A stretch of DNA of 64,000 nucleotides from contig OY969922.1 in NCBI GenBank assembly GCA_963704595.1, positions 2,852,001 through 2,916,000 on the forward strand, given 5' to 3'. Shown piece by piece: positions 55,565-64,000 of the stretch (position 1 is its first letter; each line of letters starts with the position of its first letter). Under the pieces are notes generated by a model. That model worked only from the letters and a program-made list of their open reading frames with translations. It was not told the origin of the DNA and searched no databases. The position numbers and the translations under genes were made by a program. The stretch is from Acuticoccus sp963704595 (GTDB lineage: Bacteria > Pseudomonadota > Alphaproteobacteria > Rhizobiales > Amorphaceae).

Positions 55565-56854
55565 TCAATCGGTCATCCGTTCGAGGACGGCGAGGAAGAA
55601 GCCGTCGGTATCGGTGGCGGCGGGTGTCATGGTGAGGCTCATGCCGTCGGCGCTCCACGGCTTGGGGCCGCCGACGCCGAAGAGGTCTTCCCACGCCTCG
55701 CCGGCCGAAACCGGGGCGAATTCGGGAGAATGCTCGAGGAAGGTGTCGATGGCGCCCTCGTTCTCCTGCGGCAGCATCGAGCAGGTGACGTAGACGATGT
55801 AGCCGCCCGGCCGCACGAAGCTGCGGGCGCGCTCCAGCACTTCGGCCTGGTCGTCCATCCGGCGCTCCAAGGTCTGCTCCGACAGGCGCCACTTGGTCTC
55901 GGGCCGGCGCCGCCATGTGCCGCTGCCGGAGCACGGCGCGTCGATCAGCACGCGGTCCATCTTGCCCTCCAGCGCGGAGAGGTCGTCGCGTGCGCCGTGG
56001 ATCTGGACGTTGCGCGCCCCTGCCCGCTTCACCCGCTCGAAGATCGGCGCGAGCTGGCCGGCATCGGCGTCGGTGGCGTGGATCTGGCCGCGGTTTTCCA
56101 TGTGGGCGGCCAGCGCCAGCGTCTTGCCGCCGGCACCTGCGCAAAGGTCGAGCACCTGGTCGCCGGGTTGGGCGTAGACCAGGAGCGCCGCCGCCTGCGA
56201 GCCCTCGTCCTGCACCTCCACGTGGCCGCGCTGAAAGATCTCCTCGCGCTGGATGTTGGGGGCGCGCTCCCAGCCTGCGCGCGCGGGAAGGCGCACGGCG
56301 ACGGGGCTGATCCTGCCGGCAGTGGCGCCGAAGCGCTTCAGCTGGTGGAGCACCTTCTCGCGGTCGGATTTCAGGGTGTTGACGCGCAGGTCGAGCGGCG
56401 CGCGGGCGGCGAGCGCTGCGGCCTCCGCCGGCCACTCGTCGGCGAAGTTCTCCTCGAACGGGCCGGCGAGCCAGTCGGGGATGTCGACCTGCACCGCGGT
56501 CGGTGCGTCGGTGAGGCGATCCTCGGCAAGCGCGGCAACTTCCGCCTCGCTGGGTGCGCCGAAACCGAACCCCTCGGCGCCGAGGGTGGCGAGGTCGTCC
56601 GGGCCGACGCCCCAGCGAAAGCGAAGCGTGCCGAGCACGACGCCGCGCGGAGAATCGTTGTCGGCGCGGAAGGCGGAGGAGCGTTTCCAGCGCACCGCGT
56701 CGTAGACGAGGTTGGCGATTGCAGCGCGGTCGCCGGAGCCGGCGAAGCGGTGCGACAGGCCCCAGTCCTTGATGGCGTCGGCGACGGGCCGGGACCGGTT
56801 CTCGATCTCGGTCAGCACCTCGATGGCGGCGGCGATCCGACCTGCTGTGCGCAC
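55565..56854 (-). CDS. rsmB: 16S rRNA m5C methyltransferase, RsmB/NOL1 family
   Basis: A 429-residue enzyme. An N-terminal NusB-like RNA-binding domain is followed by the catalytic domain with VLDLCAGAGGKTLALAAHM (motif I, about residue 235), IDAPCSGSGTWRRRPE (about 308) and the nucleophile in VTCSMLPQENE (about 356). The family methylates C5 of cytosine, in RsmB at 16S position 967. It lies between guaB and guaA, 12 and 34 bases from them, so the three probably share a transcript. Confidence 0.88.
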   Translation of the reverse strand: MRTAGRIAAAIEVLTEIENRSRPVADAIKDWGLSHRFAGSGDRAAIANLVYDAVRWKRSSAFRADNDSPRGVVLGTLRFRWGVGPDDLATLGAEGFGFGAPSEAEVAALAEDRLTDAPTAVQVDIPDWLAGPFEENFADEWPAEAAALAARAPLDLRVNTLKSDREKVLHQLKRFGATAGRISPVAVRLPARAGWERAPNIQREEIFQRGHVEVQDEGSQAAALLVYAQPGDQVLDLCAGAGGKTLALAAHMENRGQIHATDADAGQLAPIFERVKRAGARNVQIHGARDDLSALEGKMDRVLIDAPCSGSGTWRRRPETKWRLSEQTLERRMDDQAEVLERARSFVRPGGYIVYVTCSMLPQENEGAIDTFLEHSPEFAPVSAGEAWEDLFGVGGPKPWSADGMSLTMTPAATDTDGFFLAVLERMTD

Positions 56855-56866
56855 TACCGGCGCCTC

Positions 56867-58366
<1,500 letters not shown>

Positions 58367-58575
58367 GGTGAGACCTCCCAATTGCGCCCGGCATCTGCCA
58401 GGGGCCCGCCGGCGCCCGGCATCGCGCGGGCAGCGGCGTCACGGTCCGCGCGGGTTGCGCCATCTATACGGGCGGACCCTGCCGTTTCAATGGAGTGTCG
58501 CTCAATCGAGCTATGCATTTCGCCATTGCACACAGGCCCGAGCTACCCGGCCAACGGTTTGCGAGAGATCAACTC

Positions 58576-60031
58576 GTGTCCTATGGTCGGCATCAAGCCA
58601 TTTCAGAGCCCACCTTGAATCGTCCGCAACTGACAGCGCTGATCGTCGCCTCGGCGTTGCTCATGGAGAACGTCGACTCGACGGTCATCGCCACGGCGTT
58701 GCCGACCATCGCCCAGGATCTCGGCACGGACCCGATCCGGCTGAAGCTCGCGATCACCTCCTATCTCCTCAGCCTCGCGACCTTCATCCCCATCTCGGGC
58801 TGGGCGGCCGACAAGCTCGGCGCGCGGCTGGTGTTCCGCGCCGCGATCGTCGTCTTCATGCTGGGCTCGATCATGTGCTCGCTGGCGACATCGCTGCCGG
58901 AGTTCGTGATCGCGCGGATCGTCCAAGGCGCGGGCGGCGCGATGATGACGCCGGTCGGCCGCCTCGTCCTCCTGCGCACCACGCCGAAGTCCGAGCTTTT
59001 GTCCGCAATGGCCTGGCTCACGGTGCCGGCCATGATGGGCCCGCTGTTCGGCCCGCCGCTCGGCGGCTTCATCGCGACCTACTTCGACTGGCGGTGGATC
59101 TTCTGGATCAACATTCCGGTCGGTGTCGGCGGCATCATCCTCATCACGCTCTTCATCGACGACGTGAAGAGCCTCGACAAGCGGCCGCTCGACTTCATCG
59201 GTTTCATCCTGTCGGGGATCGGGCTGTCCGGCCTTGTCTTCGGCCTCTCGGTCCTCGGCCAGAACATGCTGCCGCTCCCGATCACGCTCGCGATGATCGC
59301 CGTCGGCGCGATCTGCATGACGCTCTACCTCGTCCACGCGAAACGGACGCCGACGCCCCTCCTTGACCTCACCCTGTTCCGCCTGCCGACATTCTTCTGC
59401 AGCGCGGCGGGCGGATCGCTGTTCCGCATCGGGATCGGCGCGATCCCGTTCCTGTTGCCGCTGATGCTCCAGATCGGGCTCGGCATGTCCGCCGTTCCAG
59501 GCGGGCGGGCTGACCTTCTTCTCCGCCGCAGGCGCGCTCCTGATGAAGTTCACCGCCAAGCCGCTGGTCTACCGGTTCGGCTTCCGCTCCGTTCTCATCT
59601 GGAACGGCTTCGTCTCCTGCGTCGCGCTGATCGCGATGGCAGCGTTCGCCTTCAACGTCCCGGCCATCCTGATGGTGTCGGTGCTTCTCGTCGGCGGCTT
59701 CTTCCGCTCGCTCCAGTTCACCTGCCTCAACTCGATGGCCTATGCCGAGGTCGAGCAGTCGCGGATGAGCCTCGCGACCAGCCTCTACAGCGTCGCCCAG
59801 CAGGTCTCGCTGGCGGCGGGCGTCGCGGTCGGGGCGGCGGTGATCGAGTTCCAGCGCGCGCTGCGGCCGGACCACGTCATCCTGGCGAGCGACTTCGTCG
59901 GCGCCTTCGGCACCGTCGCGCTGATCTCGTTCTGCTCGCTGTTCTTCTATTTCCGCCTGCCGGCGGACGCTGCCGCGGAGATGGCGCAGCGGCCTCAGGC
60001 GCCGCCGCGGAAGCCCGTCGCCAGCATATAG
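58576..60031 (+). CDS. MFS transporter, DHA2 (EmrB/QacA) type, one frameshift
   Basis: Reconstructed length is 484 residues with about 12-14 transmembrane segments. DHA2 markers are the helix-1 MENVDSTVIATALPTIAQDL (about residue 25), SGWAADKLGARLVFRAA (loop 2-3) and GPLFGPPLGGFIATYFDWRWIFWINIPVG (motif C region). Such proteins export drugs or other toxic compounds with protons. One surplus base near 59494 separates LGMSA from FQAGGLTFFS. The start is uncertain: GTG 58576 has GAGAGA upstream, and TTG 58615 is an alternative. The 3' end overlaps the convergent rlmE gene by 37 bases. Confidence 0.85.
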
Positions 60032-60726
60032 GTCTCGGGCGACTGCGGGCGCGACGACGGCGGCTTCACGTGCCGGACGATCGAAAAGTCCTTGCGCATG
60101 GCGGCGAGAAGATCGGCCTCGGCCCCGCCCTGGAACACCTTGGCGAGGAACGTGCCGCCCGGCGCCAGCGTCTGCCGCGCGAAGTCGTGCGCGAGCTCGA
60201 CGAGATGGACGACGCGCAGGTGATCGGTCGCGCGGTGGCCTATGGTCTCGGGCGCAAGGTCGCTCAGCATCACGTTGGGGCGGCGCCCGCCCAGCGCCTC
60301 GATCAGCATCGCGGGCGCCTCCTCGGCGGTGAAGTCCTGATGGAGGATCTTGACGCCGGTCATCGGGTCCATGGGCAGGATGTCGATGGCGACGACCGGG
60401 AGCATGCTGGTGGCGTGGCAGCGCTGCACGGCGACCTGGCACCAGCCGCCGGGCGCGGCGCCGAGGTCGACCACGGTCTGCCCGCGCTTCAGGATGTTGT
60501 AGCGCTCGTCGATCTCGATCAGCTTGTAGGCGGCGCGGGAGCGGTAGCCGTCCGCCTTCGCCCGCTGCACGTAGGGGTCGTTCAGCTGGCGCTGGATCCA
60601 GAGGGTCGAGGAGAGCTTGCGCCCCTTCGCGGTCTTGACGCGGGTGTGCATCTGGCGCGGCGTGGCACCAGTGCCCTTGCCGGCGCCGCCCTTGGCGCCG
60701 CCGGTCTTGCCTTTTCCACTTGCCAT
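59995..60726 (-). CDS. rlmE: 23S rRNA (uridine-2'-O)-methyltransferase RlmE
   Basis: A 243-residue enzyme methylating U2552 in the ribosomal A-loop. The first ~25 residues are a basic Gly/Lys/Ala-rich tail. The catalytic K-D-K-E set is readable: Lys in RAAYKLIEID, Asp in VMLSDLAPETIGH, Lys in FLAKVFQGG and Glu in SPETYMLA. Motif I is VVDLGAAPGGWCQVA. It ends inside the MFS gene on the opposite strand and follows the ppx gene by four bases. Confidence 0.94.
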   Translation of the reverse strand: MASGKGKTGGAKGGAGKGTGATPRQMHTRVKTAKGRKLSSTLWIQRQLNDPYVQRAKADGYRSRAAYKLIEIDERYNILKRGQTVVDLGAAPGGWCQVAVQRCHATSMLPVVAIDILPMDPMTGVKILHQDFTAEEAPAMLIEALGGRRPNVMLSDLAPETIGHRATDHLRVVHLVELAHDFARQTLAPGGTFLAKVFQGGAEADLLAAMRKDFSIVRHVKPPSSRPQSPETYMLATGFRGGA

Positions 60727-60730
60727 GATG

Positions 60731-61894
60731 TCAGGCGTGGATCGGAACGCGGTTTGCGCTCCGCCGTTGCCGGCGGTTGCGCTGCGCGGCCAGGCGGTCG
60801 CGCTCGATCAGTTCCATCAACATTCCCTCGCGCAGGCCACGGTCGGCCACACGCAGTCGCTCGCAGGGCCAACGCCGGCGAATCGCTTCGAAAATGGCGC
60901 AGCCGGCGAGGACGAGATCCGCACGGTCGGCACCGATACAGGGATTGGCCACCCTGTCGTCGAACGACATGCCCAACAGTTGCGCTATGAGCGTGTCGAC
61001 CTGCCGGTTGTCAAGCCACGTTCCGTCCACCTGCCGCCGGTCGTAGCGCTTGAGGCCCAGGAACAGCCCCGCCAGCGTGGTGACTGTGCCGGACGTGCCG
61101 AGGAGATGCACCCCGCCCCGCGCGACCGCTTCGGAGAGGACGCCGCGGCTGTCGATGTTGCTGAGGAGGCCGAGAACGTCGTCCACCATCGCGGCGAACA
61201 CCTTCTCGTCAACGTCCTTGCCGCCGTGGCGTTCGGCGAGCGAGACGACCCCGATGGGCAGCGACGTCCACGCGCGGATGCAATGGACGAGGCCGGTGCC
61301 GCGCAGGTTGTAGCGGCTGCGAAGGTCGAGCCAGACGATCTCGGACGAGCCGCCGCCGATGTCGAACAGGAGGACGCCTTCCGCGTCGTCCGCCACCAGC
61401 GGCGCGCAGCCTGCGACAGCGAGGCGCGCCTCGGTCTGCCGGTCGACCACCTCGAGCTCGAGGCCCGTCTCGTCGAGCACGCGGGCGGTGAAGGTCTCGC
61501 AGTTTCTGGCGGAGCGGCAGGCTTCGGTCGCGATGGTGCGGGCGTGGGCGACGCCGGAGCTCGCAAGCTTGGAGGCGCAGATCTGCAGCGCGCCGATGGC
61601 CCGGTCCATCGCCTGTTCGGAGAGCTGGCCCTCGTCGGACAGCCGCTCGCCGAGGCGCACGATGCGCGAGAAACCGTCGACGACGCGGAAGCCGCCTCGG
61701 CGGGCTTCAGCGATCAGGAGGCGGCAGTTGTTGGTGCCAAGGTCGAGCGCTGCATAGCGGCGGGCGGTGACGGGGCGCGATTCGGCGACAGGGTAAGGGC
61801 GGCGGGCGCGGCGGGACTCGTCGCCCACGGAGCGGACCATCGCCTCTGCTGGCATGCAGCGCGGCTCTCGCTCCGGATTGCTCAGGACGTCCAT
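60731..61894 (-). CDS. ppx: Exopolyphosphatase / pppGpp phosphohydrolase family protein
   Basis: A 387-residue protein of the ASKHA fold. The two phosphate-binding loops are ALDLGTNNCRLLIA (about residues 49-62) and LLFDIGGGSSEIVWLD (about 180). RIVRLGERL and TEACRSARN are also family-typical. The C-terminal HD-like domain of long Ppx/GppA proteins is missing, as in the short alphaproteobacterial form that lies beside rlmE. It may degrade polyphosphate or pppGpp; sequence does not separate the two. Confidence 0.85.
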   Translation of the reverse strand: MDVLSNPEREPRCMPAEAMVRSVGDESRRARRPYPVAESRPVTARRYAALDLGTNNCRLLIAEARRGGFRVVDGFSRIVRLGERLSDEGQLSEQAMDRAIGALQICASKLASSGVAHARTIATEACRSARNCETFTARVLDETGLELEVVDRQTEARLAVAGCAPLVADDAEGVLLFDIGGGSSEIVWLDLRSRYNLRGTGLVHCIRAWTSLPIGVVSLAERHGGKDVDEKVFAAMVDDVLGLLSNIDSRGVLSEAVARGGVHLLGTSGTVTTLAGLFLGLKRYDRRQVDGTWLDNRQVDTLIAQLLGMSFDDRVANPCIGADRADLVLAGCAIFEAIRRRWPCERLRVADRGLREGMLMELIERDRLAAQRNRRQRRSANRVPIHA

Positions 61895-61973
61895 GCGTCG
61901 CCTCCCCTAACTCACGATTACCCTTGTCTTCTCTCCTGCTCTCCACGCTGCCGCTTGCCGCGTTGAGGGACTT

Positions 61974-62006
61974 CAAACCATACGTCACCGACGGGCGAAT
62001 GGTTTG
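61974..62006. repeat. 8-bp inverted repeat upstream of ppx
   Basis: CAAACCAT and ATGGTTTG form a perfect inverted repeat with a 17-base spacer, in the 254-bp gap between ppx and the ATPase gene, about 80 bases upstream of the ppx start. The gap is richer in A/T than its neighbours. It may be a regulator site or the terminator of the ATPase gene; no U-tract is adjacent. Confidence 0.4.
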
Positions 62007-62148
62007 CCGTCTTCAGATACGAACAATAACAAGATTGGGGCCAAGTTCAAATTCTAGGCACGGCGCAAAGACAAATCAGTCATGCGAATCCGCAATCGGC
62101 CAGCATGCCGTGGCAGTTCCGCCACGCCCCGCGGGGGATAACCTGGAG

Positions 62149-64000
62149 CTAGATCTTCACCACGTTGATTTCACCCGGGATCGCGGCGCGTGCGACGGCT
62201 TCGAGGTGGTCGTGGTGGGTGAGGTAGAACACCTGCCGTTGCTCAGCGAGCCCGGCAAGGGCGCGGAATCCGTGGGCGGCGCGCACGTCGTCGGCATTCA
62301 CGAAGAGGTCGTCGGCAATGAACGGGAGGGCGCAGTCCTGCGCTGCGGCGAATCGCACCGCGGCAACGAGCTGGTCCCGCGTCCCGGCGGACATCTGCCG
62401 GACGTTGACGTCGATATCGTCCTCCACCCGGTGGGCAAGGACGAACGCGTCCTCCCCCGTCCCTGCCTCGATCCGGTCATAGGCGCCGCCAGTGAACGCA
62501 GCGAACACCTTCGACGCACGTTCCAGGATCGGCGAGCGGTGCTCGCGCGCGAAGAGGTCCTGCGCGGCGGAGAGGACGGCAAGCTCCAGCCGTAGGCGGA
62601 TCGCGGCGGCGGCGGCCTCGGCCGTCTCCCGCTCGATCGCGGTGTGCTCCATCCTTGCGCGGGCAGCCTTGCCGTCGGCGCTCTCGACCTCGCTGCGGTG
62701 AAGCTCCTGCCTTGCCCGCACCGCCTCGTCGTTGGCCGCGCGCTCGGCGGCTTCGGCCTGCGCCAGCCTGTCCTCTGCGCCTGCGAGCGCTGCGGCGCGG
62801 CCAGCCTCGTCGGTCCCCTCCAGCGCCTCCGCGAGCGACTGCGGCGAAAGGCCCGCGGTCTCCAGCGCGGCAAGGCGCTCGTCGCGGTCGGTTTCGAGGT
62901 CGCGGCGGCGGTCGCTCGCGGTTGCGGCAGCGGCAAGCTCGTCGGCCGGGGCATCGTCCGGCAGGCCGGCGCCGGCAAGGTCGGCGGCGAGCTCGCTGCG
63001 GGTCCGCGCCATCGCCTCGACCGCCTCGTCGCGCGCCGCGATCGCGTTCTCGAGCCGCGCGGTGAGTTCGTCGCGCCGCCGAGCCGCCTCGCGCGCGTCG
63101 GAAAGACGGCGCGTGAGCGCCGCGACCACCGCGCCGTAGGTGTCGGCGGGAAGCCCAAGCGCCCGGCCGAGGCGGGCAGCGTCGTCCGCGAGGGCATCCT
63201 CCAGCGCGGTGATTCGTTCTGCTTCCGCCGCGGCGTCGGCAGCGCTCTTGGCGGCGGCGACGATCTCGCCATACGCATCGAACAGATCGTCGAGCCGTGC
63301 CGGCGTGATTTCGGCGTCGAGGTTGCAGCGGTCGGCGAGCGACTGCCAGCGGGTGCGCCACTCCGCCCTTGCGCCTTCGGCTTCGGCGAGCGCATCGCGA
63401 AGGCGCGGCAGATCCGCCTGCCCCTTCGCGAACAGCTTTTGCGCGGCCTTCGCGTCCGCCTCGGCGGCCTGCGCGGCGGCCATCGCGGCGCGCGCCGCGG
63501 CGACGAGCCGCTCCAGCGCCACCACCGGCGGGCCGGAGGGCACGTCCTGCGCCAGCGCGCCGCAGCAGGCGTCCAGCGCGGCCTTCAACTGCGAGAGCAG
63601 CGCGTCCCGTCGCCCGGTCGCCGCGGCGAGCGCCCGCGCGGCATCGGCACGGTCGGCGCGGCGGCGGTGCCAGGCGGCATAGTCCTGCGGGACGGGCGAG
63701 ACGCCCGCCGCCTCCAGCGTCGCCGTCCAGTCCGCCACGAGGCCGTCGAGGGTCTTGCGCCGCGCATCGCGTGCCGCCTCCCGCTCCTGCAGGGTGCTCG
63801 CCGCCTGCATTGCCTCGGCACGGTCCTGCTCGGCCGCGGCGACCGCCTTGCTTCGGGCGAACCGCTCGTCCGCGAGCCGGTCGGCCGCCGCCACCTCGGC
63901 CTCGTAGGGCGCTGCGGCGTCGGCGAGCGGTCGGCCGGCGACGATCTCCCGCCACAGCGCATCGCGCGCGCCCCGTGCCGCCTCGATGTCGGCGCCGGTC
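62149..64000 (-). CDS. YhaN-like SMC/Rad50-type ATPase (5' end outside window)
   Basis: The visible 617 residues are the middle and C-terminal part of a long protein whose start is beyond the right edge. Most of it is an Ala/Arg/Glu-rich coiled coil. The C-terminal ATPase lobe has the ABC-type signature VRQMSAGTRDQLVAAVRFA, Walker B ALPFIADDLFVNADD and the switch motif VFYLTHHDHL. This is the YhaN/AAA_27 pattern, related to Rad50/SbcC; partners of this family are SbcD/YhaO-like nucleases, normally encoded next door. The Walker A half is outside the window. A role in DNA end processing is inferred. Confidence 0.85.
   Translation of the reverse strand, partial: TGADIEAARGARDALWREIVAGRPLADAAAPYEAEVAAADRLADERFARSKAVAAAEQDRAEAMQAASTLQEREAARDARRKTLDGLVADWTATLEAAGVSPVPQDYAAWHRRRADRADAARALAAATGRRDALLSQLKAALDACCGALAQDVPSGPPVVALERLVAAARAAMAAAQAAEADAKAAQKLFAKGQADLPRLRDALAEAEGARAEWRTRWQSLADRCNLDAEITPARLDDLFDAYGEIVAAAKSAADAAAEAERITALEDALADDAARLGRALGLPADTYGAVVAALTRRLSDAREAARRRDELTARLENAIAARDEAVEAMARTRSELAADLAGAGLPDDAPADELAAAATASDRRRDLETDRDERLAALETAGLSPQSLAEALEGTDEAGRAAALAGAEDRLAQAEAAERAANDEAVRARQELHRSEVESADGKAARARMEHTAIERETAEAAAAAIRLRLELAVLSAAQDLFAREHRSPILERASKVFAAFTGGAYDRIEAGTGEDAFVLAHRVEDDIDVNVRQMSAGTRDQLVAAVRFAAAQDCALPFIADDLFVNADDVRAAHGFRALAGLAEQRQVFYLTHHDHLEAVARAAIPGEINVVKI

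Overview
The window is about 64 kb of very GC-rich DNA carrying densely packed genes with ATGA/TGATG stop-start overlaps. It reads as the chromosome of an alphaproteobacterium, most likely a member of the Hyphomicrobiales (Rhizobiales). The best evidence is gene order: yajC-secD-secF-Mth938-'phytoene synthase', nlpD-pcm-serS, tatABC-scpBA-nagZ-SPOR-argS-dgt-erpA and guaB-rsmB-guaA are arrangements typical of that class. The genus cannot be told from this sequence. No rRNA, tRNA, CRISPR array, insertion sequence, prophage or integrase was seen.

Layout. 1-1849 (minus): a phospholipase-D/cardiolipin synthase running off the left edge, and an endonuclease/exonuclease/phosphatase protein. 2007-9026 (plus): a catabolic operon of IlvD/Edd-type dehydratase, 3-hydroxyisobutyrate-dehydrogenase-type oxidoreductase, complete TRAP transporter (P, Q, M), tagatose/psicose-epimerase-type isomerase and a small P-loop kinase. 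9049-9649: two tandem paralogous 88-residue secreted proteins. 9814-15128: PEP carboxylase, a DUF1349 protein, and a catalase with a perfect OxyR-type palindrome upstream and a strong terminator downstream. 15396-24479: a VOC protein and a second catabolic cluster (TPP enzyme, muconate-cycloisomerase-type enzyme, FAD amine oxidoreductase, TRAP P/Q/M on minus; Asp/Glu racemase and thioesterase on plus) around a GntR-like palindrome. 24483-46667: the conserved block, covering complex-I-assembly-factor homologues, Sec, NlpD, Pcm, SerRS, Tat, condensin ScpAB, NagZ, SPOR, ArgRS, dGTPase, ErpA-type Fe-S carrier and exonuclease III. 46786-53958: a candidate micro-ORF, a CSS-EAL phosphodiesterase, thiC with a TPP riboswitch, an iron-sulfur cryptochrome/photolyase with DUF2256, a methyltransferase and an Rrf2 regulator. 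53983-64000: guaA, rsmB, guaB, an MFS transporter, rlmE, ppx/gppA and a large YhaN-like ATPase running off the right edge.

Major caveat: at 28 places I had to change reading frame to recover a family-typical protein. Almost all are explained by one surplus base, mostly outside homopolymers. They hit essential genes (secD, secF, argS) as well as accessory ones; 17 of the 28 lie between 16.47 and 22.80 kb. Sequencing or assembly error is the simplest explanation for most of them. After removing the proposed extra bases (or adding one where a base seems missing) every affected gene becomes a multiple of three long. I annotate these genes at full length as CDS and give the position of each break.

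The genes that seem to work together are the two uptake-plus-catabolism operons, a secretion and envelope block (Sec, Tat, NlpD, SPOR, NagZ), a translation and nucleotide block (SerRS, ArgRS, Dgt, GuaA, GuaB, RsmB, RlmE), and light/oxidative-stress functions (catalase, FeS photolyase, Fe-S carrier). The observations most worth a second look are the NDUFAF3-/NDUFAF6-like pair translationally coupled to secF, the tandem secreted 88-mers, the micro-ORF whose Shine-Dalgarno sequence complements the whole 16S rRNA tail, and the DUF2256/FeS-photolyase pair.
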